This document shows, piece by piece, positions 1 through 8,156 of a DNA stretch of 64,000 nt. The notes beneath the pieces are model-generated. The model made no database searches. It worked only from the letters and a program-made list of their open reading frames with translations, and was not told the DNA's origin. Every line of letters begins with the position of its first letter. Positions within the stretch are counted from its first letter, which is position 1. The DNA comes from Pelomonas sp. Root1444 (lineage in GTDB: Bacteria > Pseudomonadota > Gammaproteobacteria > Burkholderiales > Burkholderiaceae_C). The position numbers and the translations under genes are program-made. The stretch covers positions 310,001-374,000 of the forward strand of contig NZ_LMFP01000003.1 of assembly GCF_001426885.1 (NCBI RefSeq). Direction: 5' to 3'.

Positions 1-271
1 CGAACAGCGTCTCACCCTGTGGGCCGCGCCAACGCACGAACTCATAGGAGCCGGTGTCGAACTGGGCCGACACCAGCAGCTTGATCAGCTCCGCATCGCC
101 CTTTTGCTGCGACAGCGCGAGCGCCAGTGACTGCGCATTGTCGGCGTTCTTCAGCGCCAGCTGCGTCTGCATCAATTGACGCAGCGACAGCGTGGACAGA
201 CCGACCGCGCCCACCAGCGCCGCCAGCACCACGCCCAGCACCAGCCAGGCGATCTGCCGCATCAAGGACAT
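1..271 (-). CDS. lapD: LapD-like c-di-GMP receptor, N-terminal part (cut by window edge)
   Basis: Only the first 90 codons lie in the window. They start at an ATG at 271 preceded by a strong GGGGAG ribosome site and encode a membrane helix (about residues 7-27) followed by a short periplasmic segment with the leucine- and asparagine-rich pattern of LapD/MoxY N-terminal domains. In that family the periplasmic domain is followed by HAMP, degenerate GGDEF and EAL domains; when c-di-GMP is bound, the periplasmic output domain holds the protease LapG inactive so that large LapA-type adhesins stay on the surface. The identity rests mainly on the adjoining lapG, which ends 10 bases upstream, so the two are almost certainly one transcript. 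The cytoplasmic domains lie outside the window and cannot be checked. Confidence 0.8.
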   Translation of the reverse strand, partial: MSLMRQIAWLVLGVVLAALVGAVGLSTLSLRQLMQTQLALKNADNAQSLALALSQQKGDAELIKLLVSAQFDTGSYEFVRWRGPQGETLF

Positions 272-281
272 GTCTCTCCCC

Positions 282-986
282 TCATAAGAATCCCTCTGCC
301 CTCACCTTCGCCACCAGCTCGCGCCACAAGGACAGCCGCGCCATCGGGTCGCCCTGGGTCACCTGGCCGACGCCCTGCCACAGCCCCTCCGTGTTGAAGC
401 TGAACACGGGGGTGAGGTCGGCGCGGGCGGAGGCCGGCAGCACTTCGGGGCGGAGGTTGTCCAAGATCAGCGGCTCGCCATCCGGCTGGGCATAGTAGGC
501 CAGCACCATGTGGGCCAGCGACTGGCCCTGCATGCGCGCCCGCACGTAGACCATGCGCAGCTTGGCCGTCGGCACGCCGGCGGCGGCCAGGCTGAAGTAC
601 TTGGCGATCGCATAGTCCTCGCAGTCGCCGGCGCGGCGCTCCAGGCTTTCCAGCGGCGAGGCCCAATAGTCCGGCAGGCCCCAGGTCGCGGCGTCCTCGC
701 GGAAAGCCAGGCGCTGGTTGAAGAAATCGTTGATGTCCTTGAGGCGCTGCAGCTCGTCCTGCCGGCTGCTGCGCTCGATCTGCTGCAGCAGCGACTGGGC
801 CTGCTCGGCCACGCGCGGGCCGCGCTGGGCGGCCGCTTCCATCACCCGTGCCGCGTCATAGGCCGCCGCCACCAGGCCCGGCAAGGCCAGCAATGCGGCC
901 AGCCACCACCTGCAAAGGCCAGAACGGAAGGCGGCGCTGGCGGTGTGGATGGACAAGGGTGGGCGACGGGCGGCGGTTGATTTCAC
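282..986 (-). CDS. lapG: LapG-like periplasmic cysteine protease (transglutaminase-like, BTLCP)
   Basis: A 234-residue protein with an N-terminal hydrophobic signal (residues about 25-42) and the full bacterial transglutaminase-like cysteine protease signature: the GDCEDYAIAKYF motif with catalytic Cys122, His159 in LAHMVLAYY and Asp176 in ILDNL. LapG proteins cleave the N-terminal retention module of giant RTX adhesins and release them from the outer membrane. Its partner lapD follows after 10 bases, as in Pseudomonas and Shewanella. The most upstream start is a GTG at 986, giving a somewhat long n-region before the signal; a shorter start cannot be excluded. No LapA-type adhesin gene is in the window. 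Confidence 0.9.
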   Translation of the reverse strand: MKSTAARRPPLSIHTASAAFRSGLCRWWLAALLALPGLVAAAYDAARVMEAAAQRGPRVAEQAQSLLQQIERSSRQDELQRLKDINDFFNQRLAFREDAATWGLPDYWASPLESLERRAGDCEDYAIAKYFSLAAAGVPTAKLRMVYVRARMQGQSLAHMVLAYYAQPDGEPLILDNLRPEVLPASARADLTPVFSFNTEGLWQGVGQVTQGDPMARLSLWRELVAKVRAEGFL

Positions 987-1038
987 TGTACCCGCCGTCC
1001 CGCCGATGGTCCCGACGGGCCGGGGCCGCGGCGTGAAC

Positions 1039-1509
1039 TCAGGCCGGCGACGAGCGCAAGCCGTAGGCCTTGTCGCCCACGAACAGGTACTCCGCGCGCA
1101 GCACCGCCTCGCCCTGCTCGCCCGTGAAGGTGAAGCCCAGCACGGCCACCTCGGCCCCGGGCTTGATCTCCTCGACGCCCCAGGCCTGCATGCGCGTCAG
1201 CGGCGCCAGCTCGACCTCCCAGCGCCGGTCGCGGCGCGTGGGCAACCTCGCCTTGGCCAGCAGCGCCGCGCCGTCGACGGCCGCGCTCTGCCGGGGCAGG
1301 CTGCGCTTGGCCAGGTCGGCGGGCAGGGTCGGGTTCTCAGGCAGCTCCAGCTGCAGCTCGGCATGCGGGTTGCGCCAGGCCACCTGCGTGACACGGCCAC
1401 TCAGGTAGATCGGGCGCTCCTGGTCGAAGCTGCTCCAGCCGTGGTGGGCCAAGGCCGGCACGCCAGCAAGGGCCGGCAGCGCGGCCAACAGGGAACGTCG
1501 TTGCATCAT
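1039..1509 (-). CDS. DUF6152-like exported protein
   Basis: A 156-residue protein beginning with two ATG codons at 1509, behind a GAGGAG ribosome site. It has a short signal peptide (residues 1-21, ending ALA) and then an HHGWSSF motif at the mature N-terminus, followed by an 'IYLSGRV..V.WRNPHAEL' segment, the pattern I associate with the DUF6152 family of periplasmic proteins. The histidine-rich mature N-terminus would suit metal binding, but that is inference. It lies 14 bases downstream of a four-helix membrane protein in the same direction, so the two are probably co-transcribed. No enzymatic motif is visible. Confidence 0.75.
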   Translation of the reverse strand: MMQRRSLLAALPALAGVPALAHHGWSSFDQERPIYLSGRVTQVAWRNPHAELQLELPENPTLPADLAKRSLPRQSAAVDGAALLAKARLPTRRDRRWEVELAPLTRMQAWGVEEIKPGAEVAVLGFTFTGEQGEAVLRAEYLFVGDKAYGLRSSPA

Positions 1510-1523
1510 CGACAACTCCTCGG

Positions 1524-1943
1524 TCAGATGTAGGCGATCCAGCGGCCGCAGATGATGACAGCGATCCAAATCCACAGCGAGAGCAGGCCCTGCACGCGGG
1601 CCGCGCGGTCGGCCAGCGCCAGGCCGCCACGAGCGTGGAACCACGCGGCGTTCGCGCCGGCCAGCATCAACAGCAGCAGCTTGATGCGAAAGGCCGGGTT
1701 GGCCAGCAGCTCCTGCGGCTGGGTCGAGAACATGGCCAGGCCGGTCAGCAGGCACAGCGCAAAGCCCAGCAGCGCCATCGGCAGCACCAGCCGCCCTAGT
1801 GCGGCCAGGTCCAGCCTGCGGGCCAGGCCCAGCAGGCGCAGCTCGAACACCAGCAGGCCGCCGAACAGCAGCGCGATGCCCAGCAGGTGCACGGTTTCCA
1901 GCGCCGGGTAGGCCCAGGGGTGCGAGGCGAGACCGGTCCACAT
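1524..1943 (-). CDS. DUF6644-like integral membrane protein
   Basis: A 139-residue very hydrophobic protein with about four predicted membrane helices and the motif ALETVHLLGIALLFGG near the N-terminus, followed by 'FELRLLGLARR', a pattern typical of DUF6644-type proteins. A conserved histidine (His19) sits in the first helix, which in related four-helix proteins can bind haem or copper; here that is only a possibility. It is the first gene of a two-gene set with the DUF6152-like exported protein and is divergent from the HDOD gene about 100 bases away. Confidence 0.75.
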   Translation of the reverse strand: MWTGLASHPWAYPALETVHLLGIALLFGGLLVFELRLLGLARRLDLAALGRLVLPMALLGFALCLLTGLAMFSTQPQELLANPAFRIKLLLLMLAGANAAWFHARGGLALADRAARVQGLLSLWIWIAVIICGRWIAYI

Positions 1944-2044
1944 GGCTGGGCGCGATTCAGAACTGCGGCGAAGTCGGCAAGATTGACGCCGGGCGGGGAT
2001 GTCTTCACTGTAGCGGTGGCCGCGCCGCCTATGATTTTTGGGTG

Positions 2045-2935
2045 ATGCCCATCCCCACCACCGCCGCCGGCGGCAAGACGCAGCAGATCCGCGACGACCT
2101 CGACCAGTCGCGCCGCCGCGGCCCCTTGCAGCAGATCCAGATTCCGCCCTGCCCTGAGCTGCTGGCGCAGCTGCAGCAGGCGATGAGCCACGCCGAGCCG
2201 GACCTCAACCTCGTCGCCCGCATCGCCTCCAGCGACGTGGCCATGGCTGCGACGCTGCTGCGCACCGCCAACAGCCCGCTGTTCAAGCCGGTCGGCCTGC
2301 CCTGCAGCACCGTCGGGCAGGCAATGACGCGGCTGGGCCTGCGCGAAAGCGTCGCGGTGATGACGGGCTTCCTGGTGCGGCACGCCATCCCCGTCAATGC
2401 ACCGCAGCTGGCCCGCTTCTGGGAACGCAGCACCAAGCGCGCCGTCGCGATGGCCACCATCGCCCGCGAGCTGCCCGGGCTGTCACCCGACCTGGCACAC
2501 AGCTTCGGGCTGTTCCTGCATGTCGGCATGCCGGTGCTGCTGCAGAGCGTGCGCGGCTATGGCGCGACGATGGTCGAGGCCGGCGCGCGCATCGACCGCC
2601 CCTTCATCGCCACCGAGAACGCCAACCACCGCACCGACCACGCCGTCGTCGGCGCGCTCGTCATCCGTGCCTGGAACCTGCCGGCGCCGCTGATGGCCGG
2701 CATACGCCTGCACCACGACTATGCCGCGCTGGGCCATGGCGATATCGAGCCGGAGACCCACACGCTGATCGCCGCCGGCCTGATCGCCGAGCACCTGATG
2801 CGCCGCCACGAGGGCCTGCCCGAGGACGCCGACTGGGCGGGCCACCATGGCGATGCGATGCGATGGCTGCACATCGGCTGGGACGAGCTGGCACTGTGGG
2901 AAGAGGCGGTCAACGCGCAGTTCGATGCGGCCTAG
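2045..2935 (+). CDS. HDOD domain protein
   Basis: A 296-residue cytoplasmic protein whose central part (about residues 20-215) matches an HDOD domain: the 'LNLVARIASSDVAMAATLLRTANSPLF' type start with the SPLF turn, a 'AMTRLGLRESVAVM' helix and the 'GLFLHVGMPVLL' helix. HDOD is related to HD phosphohydrolases but usually lacks the metal ligands; family members act in signal transduction linked to c-di-GMP and chemotaxis. The N-terminus has no receiver domain. ATG 2045 is used as start (GTG 2042 directly before it is an alternative). A TATGAT hexamer at 2030-2035 lies too close to the start to serve unless the transcript is nearly leaderless. The stop overlaps the next gene by 11 bases. Confidence 0.85.
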   Translation: MPIPTTAAGGKTQQIRDDLDQSRRRGPLQQIQIPPCPELLAQLQQAMSHAEPDLNLVARIASSDVAMAATLLRTANSPLFKPVGLPCSTVGQAMTRLGLRESVAVMTGFLVRHAIPVNAPQLARFWERSTKRAVAMATIARELPGLSPDLAHSFGLFLHVGMPVLLQSVRGYGATMVEAGARIDRPFIATENANHRTDHAVVGALVIRAWNLPAPLMAGIRLHHDYAALGHGDIEPETHTLIAAGLIAEHLMRRHEGLPEDADWAGHHGDAMRWLHIGWDELALWEEAVNAQFDAA

Positions 2936-3497
2936 GCTTCCCCGCCTGAGGGTGGTCGTGCTCGCCGTCATGGTGGTGGCGACGCTGGCCACGCTCGGCT
3001 GGTGGATCTTCGGGCCTGCCGGCGTTGCGGTGGAGCTGACGCGGCGCAGCTGGCGCATGGAGATCGTCGTCGAGCGGCTGCGCGCCGAGTCCGGCTCGGA
3101 CTGGTGCGACGAGCTGCCGGCCGATGTGCGCGACGTGTCGCGCCGCGTGATGGCCGACCCGACCGGCAAGCACGCCGAGCCGAGCGAGCATTGCCGCTAC
3201 ACCCAGCTCGCCTGGCGCCGCAGCTGGATCGCCAAGACCGAGGGCGGCCCCGCCGACCGCCCGGACTGGCCGCGCCCGCCGCTGCGCGTGGCCGCGCCCG
3301 GCGAGGCCGGCAGCGAACGGCTGGGCAAGCGTGAGGCCTACTTCGAGATCGAGCTGCGCGACCGCGAGGACCATGGCTGGATCTGCCGCGTGGACCGCGA
3401 GCGCTGGGAGCAACTGCGCGTGGGCATGCGCTTTCGCATCCCGGTGGACCGCTTCGGCACGGCAGACTGCCCGCGCATGTACGCCTCGCGGCTCTGA
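2925..3497 (+). CDS. Membrane-anchored hypothetical protein
   Basis: A 190-residue protein with one N-terminal membrane helix (about residues 8-29, rich in Val, Leu, Ala) and a soluble, probably periplasmic, remainder with four cysteines, including Cys60, Cys91 and one near the C-terminus in a 'TADCPRMY' segment, that could form disulfides. I do not recognise a named family. The start ATG at 2925 lies inside the last codons of the HDOD gene (11-base overlap), suggesting translational coupling. It ends five bases before the convergent small membrane protein at 3503. Confidence 0.7.
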   Translation: MRPRLPRLRVVVLAVMVVATLATLGWWIFGPAGVAVELTRRSWRMEIVVERLRAESGSDWCDELPADVRDVSRRVMADPTGKHAEPSEHCRYTQLAWRRSWIAKTEGGPADRPDWPRPPLRVAAPGEAGSERLGKREAYFEIELRDREDHGWICRVDRERWEQLRVGMRFRIPVDRFGTADCPRMYASRL

Positions 3498-3502
3498 CCC
3501 TC

Positions 3503-3715
3503 TCAGCGCGCCAGCTCCCACAAGCCGACGACGACGTGGCCCCACAGCGTCAGGTTGAAGAACAGCAGCGTGAAGACGCGCAGGAAGTTCCAGAACTTGC
3601 GCGCCCGCTGCAGGGCTTCATCCGCACCGGTGAAAACGTAGATGCCCATGTAGAGCGCCGAGGGCAGCAAGGTGGCCACCATCACAAGCGCCATGAACCA
3701 GTAGAAAAACGTCAT
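3503..3715 (-). CDS. Small integral membrane protein, unknown
   Basis: A 70-residue protein with two hydrophobic helices (residues about 4-28 and 43-66) separated by a charged loop 'GADEALQRARKFWN'. The composition is clearly that of a membrane protein and not of a random antisense frame. I do not recognise the family. It is convergent with the gene ending at 3497 and lies 72 bases downstream of the secreted hydrolase at 3788, with the same orientation, so it could be the distal member of the pyruvate dehydrogenase transcript. Confidence 0.6.
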   Translation of the reverse strand: MTFFYWFMALVMVATLLPSALYMGIYVFTGADEALQRARKFWNFLRVFTLLFFNLTLWGHVVVGLWELAR

Positions 3716-3787
3716 GCCGCGATTGTGGCCACGTGGGGCGCGGCCGAAGCTGGGCGTTAGCCCGCAGGTGCGGCGCCCGCGGGGCCG

Positions 3788-4648
3788 TCAGGGCGGCCGC
3801 GTCGCGTCCAGCATCTGCCGCCACAGCGGCGCATAGGCCGGGTTGCCGATGCCCTCGGCGTGCGGCGAACGCCTGATGACGGGCAGGTCGAGTGCATGCA
3901 TCTGCGCCTTGGGAATACCCAGCGTCGCATACACGTTGGCCATCACATCGGCCTGTGGCTCCCGCACGTGGTAGGTCGCGTGCCAGCGCTCCGGCGGCGT
4001 CGCGCCCGGCCGCCGGTACCAGCGCGCCACGTCGCCGTCGGCATCCTTGTCCCAGCCGCCCGAGAACATCAGCACGCCGGCCACCGCGCGGGTCTTGTCC
4101 AGGTAGGCCGCCATGCCGCCGCCCTGCGACTGGCCCGCCAGCACGATGCGGTACCAGCGCGGCTCGCCGCCGTCGAGGTAGTCGGCCCATTGGCCGGCCG
4201 GGTCTTGCTCGGCGAGGTATCTCAGCAGCCGCACGAGACGGGGAACGATGGCGTCCTCGGGCCGGTCGGCAATGGGTGCACCGACGACATCGCCCCAGAC
4301 GCGCTGCTGGCGGAACGTCGCCGCGCAAGTCGGATGTGCCCGCAGCCGCGGGCCGATGCAGACCTGGGACACCGCGACATCGTCCAGATAGGACAGGCCG
4401 ATGAGCCGGTAGCCGTTGTCGCGCACCGCCTGGAACAGCGCCCTGGGGCCATTCGCCGGCTGGCCGTTCGTGCCCGGCAGCCAGACGAGCAGCGGCTCGG
4501 CCGCGGTGGGGTCGTAGGCCACCCAGTGAGGCGGCTCATCGGCCGCCAGGCGCGCATCGGTGGCCTGGGGCGCGATGCGCAGCGCGCGCTCCTGGGCCTG
4601 CGCGGCCAACGCCAACAGCAGCGCCGCGAGACCCAGGAGGCGGCGCAT
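3788..4648 (-). CDS. Secreted alpha/beta hydrolase-fold protein (BPSS1187-like)
   Basis: A 286-residue protein with a clear signal peptide (residues 1-18, cleavage after AQA) and an alpha/beta hydrolase core: an oxyanion-type 'LVWLPGTNG' strand-turn near residue 52 and a nucleophile elbow G-Q-S-Q-G-G with Ser174. A His near the C-terminus in 'RRSPHAEGIGNP' is a plausible triad member. It recalls the uncharacterised BPSS1187-type family of Burkholderia. Substrate unknown; export suggests a periplasmic or secreted esterase or depolymerase-like role. It starts only six bases after the lpdA stop, so it is probably read on the same mRNA as the pyruvate dehydrogenase genes, although function gives no obvious reason. 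Confidence 0.75.
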   Translation of the reverse strand: MRRLLGLAALLLALAAQAQERALRIAPQATDARLAADEPPHWVAYDPTAAEPLLVWLPGTNGQPANGPRALFQAVRDNGYRLIGLSYLDDVAVSQVCIGPRLRAHPTCAATFRQQRVWGDVVGAPIADRPEDAIVPRLVRLLRYLAEQDPAGQWADYLDGGEPRWYRIVLAGQSQGGGMAAYLDKTRAVAGVLMFSGGWDKDADGDVARWYRRPGATPPERWHATYHVREPQADVMANVYATLGIPKAQMHALDLPVIRRSPHAEGIGNPAYAPLWRQMLDATRPP

Positions 4649-4654
4649 GGGCGC

Positions 4655-6454
4655 CTACTTCTTGCGCACCGGCGGCACGTCCGTGCAGGAGCCGTGCGCC
4701 ACTTCCGCGGCCATGCCGAGCGATTCGCCCAGCGTCGGGTGCGGGTGGATGGTCTTGCCGATGTCCACCGCGTCCGCGCCCATCTCGATGGCCAGTGCAA
4801 TCTCGCCAATCATGTCGCCGGCATGCGTGCCGACGATGCCGCCGCCGATGATGCGGTGGCTTTCCTCGTCGAACAGCAGCTTGGTGAAGCCCTCGTCGCG
4901 GCCGTTGGCGATCGCACGGCCCGAGGCCGTCCACGGGAACAGGCCCTTGGTGACCTTGATGCCCTTGGCCTTGGCCTCATCTTCCGTGATGCCGACCCAG
5001 GCCACCTCGGGGTCGGTGTAGGCCACGCTCGGGATCACGCGGGCGTCGAACTGGCTCTTCTTGAGCTTCTCGTCGCCCAGCAGTTCGCCGGCGATGACTT
5101 CCGCCGCGACGTGGCCTTCGTGCACCGCCTTGTGGGCCAGCATGGGCTGGCCGACGATGTCGCCGATGGCGAAGACGCTGGGCACATTGGTGCGCATCTG
5201 CACGTCGACCGGGATGAAGCCGCGGTCGGTCACGACGACACCGGCGTTCTCTGCACCGATCTTCTTGCCGTTGGGCGTGCGGCCCACGGCCTGCAGCACG
5301 AGGTCGTAGCGCTGCGGCTCCTTGGGCGCCCCCTCGCCTTCGAACGTGACCCAGATGCCGTCGGGCTTGGCTTCCGCGCCCACCGTCTTCGTGTTCAACA
5401 TGATGTTGTCGAAGCGGTAAGCGTTGAACTTCTGCCAGACCTTGACGAGGTCGCGGTCCGCGCCCGTCATCAGCGTGGGCAGCATTTCGACCACGTCGAG
5501 GCGCGAACCCAGCGTGGAGTAGACCGTGCCCATTTCCAGGCCGATGATGCCGCCGCCGACGATGAGCATCTTCTCGGCTTCGACCTGCATCTCCAGCGCG
5601 CCGGTCGAGTCGACGATGCGCGGGTCGTCCGGCAGGAAGGGCAGGCGCACGGCCTGCGATCCAGCGGCGATGACGATGCGCTTGAACGCCACGGTCTGCA
5701 CCGCGCCGGTCTTTGCCTGGCCCACAGCACCTTCGGTCGCTTCGACCTTGAGGTTCTGGGCGTCCAGCAGCGTGCCCACGCCGCGCAGCACCGTCACCTT
5801 GCGCATCTTGGCCATGGCGGCCAGGCCGCCGGTCAGCTTGCCGGTGACCTTGTTCTTGTGCGCGCGCAGCTTGTCGATGTCGACCTCGGGCTCGCCGAAC
5901 TTCACGCCCAGATCGGCCATGTGGTTGACCTCGTCCATGACGGCCGCGACGTGCAGCAGCGCCTTGGACGGGATGCAGCCGACGTTCAGGCAGACGCCGC
6001 CGAGCGTCGCGTAGCGCTCGACGAGGGCGACCTTGAGGCCCAGGTCGGCGGCGCGGAACGCGGCCGAGTAGCCACCTGGGCCGCCGCCGAGGACGACGAG
6101 GTCGAAGGCCTGGTCGGCATTGCCGCTGTAGGTCGCGGCGGCCGGGGCTTGCACGGGCGCTGCAGCGGCCGGCACGGGCGCGGGAGCAGCCGGTGCCGGC
6201 GCCGGCGCCGTGGCGCCTTCGGACTCCAGCGACAGGATCACCGAGCCCTTGGCGACCTTGTCGCCCAGCTTGACCTTGATCTCCTTGACGACGCCCGCAG
6301 CGGACGACGGGATCTCCATCGAGGCCTTGTCGCTCTCGACGGTGATCAGGCTCTGCTCGACCTTGACGGTGTCGCCGGCCTTGACCAGCACTTCGATGAC
6401 GCCGACTTCGTCGAAGTCGCCGATGTCGGGAACTTGAACTTCCACGATTGCCAT
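4655..6454 (-). CDS. lpdA: Dihydrolipoyl dehydrogenase (E3) with N-terminal lipoyl domain
   Basis: E3 of the pyruvate dehydrogenase complex, which reoxidises dihydrolipoamide with NAD+. At 599 residues it is longer than classical E3 (about 470) because residues 1-80 are a lipoyl domain with the lipoylation lysine Lys43 in ESDKAS, then an Ala/Pro-rich linker (about 81-115). The flavoprotein part has the FAD motif GGGPGG (123-128), the redox disulfide Cys155/Cys160 in [13 protein letters not shown] and the C-terminal HPHPTLGE active-site motif. Lipoyl-E3 fusions are well known in beta-proteobacteria and Neisseria. It lies 15 bases after aceF, in the same operon. Its lipoyl DNA is nearly the same as the two in aceF. 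Confidence 0.97.
   Translation of the reverse strand: MAIVEVQVPDIGDFDEVGVIEVLVKAGDTVKVEQSLITVESDKASMEIPSSAAGVVKEIKVKLGDKVAKGSVILSLESEGATAPAPAPAAPAPVPAAAAPVQAPAAATYSGNADQAFDLVVLGGGPGGYSAAFRAADLGLKVALVERYATLGGVCLNVGCIPSKALLHVAAVMDEVNHMADLGVKFGEPEVDIDKLRAHKNKVTGKLTGGLAAMAKMRKVTVLRGVGTLLDAQNLKVEATEGAVGQAKTGAVQTVAFKRIVIAAGSQAVRLPFLPDDPRIVDSTGALEMQVEAEKMLIVGGGIIGLEMGTVYSTLGSRLDVVEMLPTLMTGADRDLVKVWQKFNAYRFDNIMLNTKTVGAEAKPDGIWVTFEGEGAPKEPQRYDLVLQAVGRTPNGKKIGAENAGVVVTDRGFIPVDVQMRTNVPSVFAIGDIVGQPMLAHKAVHEGHVAAEVIAGELLGDEKLKKSQFDARVIPSVAYTDPEVAWVGITEDEAKAKGIKVTKGLFPWTASGRAIANGRDEGFTKLLFDEESHRIIGGGIVGTHAGDMIGEIALAIEMGADAVDIGKTIHPHPTLGESLGMAAEVAHGSCTDVPPVRKK
6303..6430 (-). repeat. Lipoyl-domain direct repeat, copy 1 (in lpdA)
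   Basis: A 128-base segment encoding the lipoylation turn of the lpdA lipoyl domain. It aligns without gaps to 7638-7765 and 7986-8113 in aceF, with roughly nine of ten bases the same by eye, including third codon positions. All three copies are in the same orientation and frame. Confidence 0.85.
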
Positions 6455-6469
6455 GTGTTCAGCTCCCGA

Positions 6470-8137
6470 TCAGAGTGCGATCCGACGGAAGTCGGACAGC
6501 AGGCTCGCGAAGTAGACGTTGAAGCGAGCCGCGGCCGCACCATCGATGACGCGGTGGTCCCAGCTCAGCGACAGCGGCAGCATCAGGCGCGGCTGGAAGG
6601 CCTTGCCGTCCCACACCGGCTCGATCGAGCTCTTGCAGACGCCCATGATGGCCACTTCCGGCGCGTTGATGATGGGCGTGAAGTACTTGCCGCCGATGCC
6701 GCCCAGCGACGAGATCGAGAAACAGCCGCCACTCATGTCGGCCGGGCCCAGCTTGCCGTCGCGGGCCTTCTTGGCCAGCTCGCCCATTTCCTGGGTGATC
6801 TGGAAGATGCCCTTCTTGTCGGCGTCCTTGATGACGGGCACGACCAGGCCATTGGGCGTGTCGGCCGCGAAGCCGATGTGGAAGTAGTTCTTCAGGACCA
6901 GCGTGTCGCCGTCCAGGGAGCTGTTGAACTCGGGGAACTTCTTCAGCGCCGCGACGGCCGCCTTGATCATGAAGGCGAGCATCGTGACCTTGATGCCGGC
7001 CTTCTCGTTTTCCTTGTTCAGCTGGACGCGGAAGGCTTCGAGCTCGGTGATGTCCGCGTCGTCGTGGTTCGTCACATGCGGGATGACAACCCAGTTGCGG
7101 TGCAGGTTGGCGCCCGAGATCTTCTTGATGCGGGACAGTTCCTTGCGCTCGACCGGGCCGAACTTCTCGAAGTCGACCTTGGGCCAGGCGAGCACGTTCA
7201 AGCCCGTGCCACCGCCGGCGGACGCGGCGGGCGCCGCAGCCTTTTGCGCTGCGGTCTGCACCGCGCCGGACATGACGGCCTTGACGAAGCCCTGCACGTC
7301 GGCCTCGACGATGCGGCCCTTGGCACCGCTGCCCTTCACCTCCGCCAACGGCACGCCCAACTCGCGGGCGAGCTTGCGGATGCTGGGCGACGCGTGCGGC
7401 AGCTTGCCGGTCGGCGCGGTCGGCTGGTGCGGCGGCAGCGCGGCCGTGGGGACGGCCTTGGCTTCGGCGGGGGCCGGCGCGGCAGCGGCCTGAGCCGGCG
7501 CGGCAGCCGGTGTCGCAGCAGCCGGCGCGGGCGCTGCGGCGGCGCCACCGCCCGCAGCCTTCACGCGAGCCAGGGCCGAGCCCTTGCTGACCTTGTCGCC
7601 GATCTTGACCAGCAGTTCCTCGACGAGGCCGGCGGTCGACGACGGAATCTCCATCGAGGCCTTGTCGCTCTCGACGGTGATGAGGCTCTGCTCGACCTTG
7701 ACGGTGTCGCCGACCTTGACGAGCAGCTCGATGACGGCCACCTCGTCGAAGTCGCCGATGTCCGGCACTTCGACGGTGACCGAGCCGCCCGCGGCAGCAG
7801 GTGCCAGTGCAGCGGGCTCGGCGGCGGGGGCCGGTGCGGGGGCTGAGGGCGCCGGCGCCGGGGCGGCAGCTGGGGCGGCCGGCGCAGGCGCCGCAGCACC
7901 CTCGCCTTCGACCAGCACCAGCACGCTGCCTTCCTTGACCTTGTCGCCCACGGCGACCTTGATCTCCTTGACGACGCCGGCCTGCGACGACGGGATCTCC
8001 ATCGACGCCTTGTCGCTCTCGACGGTCACGAGGCTCTGCTCCACCTTGACGGTGTCGCCGACCTTGACCAGCACCTCGATGACGCCGACCTCGTCGAAAT
8101 CGCCGATGTCGGGAACCTTGACTTCAACCAATGCCAT
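6470..8137 (-). CDS. aceF: Dihydrolipoamide acetyltransferase (E2) of pyruvate dehydrogenase
   Basis: The 555-residue core enzyme of the pyruvate dehydrogenase complex. Domains in order: lipoyl domain 1 (residues 1-80, Lys43 in ESDKAS), Ala/Pro linker, lipoyl domain 2 (about 118-195), a second long Ala/Pro linker, the peripheral subunit-binding domain (around 265-300, '[13 protein letters not shown]'), and the catalytic acetyltransferase domain with the HRVIDG active-site motif (His528, Asp532). The start ATG at 8137 opens directly with the lipoyl domain; it sits 19 bases after the aceE stop. Linkers are typical flexible swinging arms. Confidence 0.97.
   Translation of the reverse strand: MALVEVKVPDIGDFDEVGVIEVLVKVGDTVKVEQSLVTVESDKASMEIPSSQAGVVKEIKVAVGDKVKEGSVLVLVEGEGAAAPAPAAPAAAPAPAPSAPAPAPAAEPAALAPAAAGGSVTVEVPDIGDFDEVAVIELLVKVGDTVKVEQSLITVESDKASMEIPSSTAGLVEELLVKIGDKVSKGSALARVKAAGGGAAAAPAPAAATPAAAPAQAAAAPAPAEAKAVPTAALPPHQPTAPTGKLPHASPSIRKLARELGVPLAEVKGSGAKGRIVEADVQGFVKAVMSGAVQTAAQKAAAPAASAGGGTGLNVLAWPKVDFEKFGPVERKELSRIKKISGANLHRNWVVIPHVTNHDDADITELEAFRVQLNKENEKAGIKVTMLAFMIKAAVAALKKFPEFNSSLDGDTLVLKNYFHIGFAADTPNGLVVPVIKDADKKGIFQITQEMGELAKKARDGKLGPADMSGGCFSISSLGGIGGKYFTPIINAPEVAIMGVCKSSIEPVWDGKAFQPRLMLPLSLSWDHRVIDGAAAARFNVYFASLLSDFRRIAL
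7638..7765 (-). repeat. Lipoyl-domain direct repeat, copy 2 (second lipoyl domain of aceF)
   Basis: 128-base segment aligned without gaps to copies at 6303-6430 and 7986-8113. It carries the same [18 protein letters not shown] coding block. Confidence 0.85.
7986..8113 (-). repeat. Lipoyl-domain direct repeat, copy 3 (first lipoyl domain of aceF)
   Basis: 128-base segment in the first lipoyl domain of aceF, the same length and frame as copies at 7638-7765 and 6303-6430. High similarity at silent positions suggests homogenisation by recombination, or very strong codon preference. Confidence 0.85.
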
Positions 8138-8156
8138 GCTCTTGTCTCCCTCGGCT

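Noticed and set aside
3860-7846. A 1328-codon open frame opposite lpdA and aceF
   Set aside because: Shadow of the lpdA/aceF coding strands. Its apparent repeats are just the antisense of lipoyl repeats.
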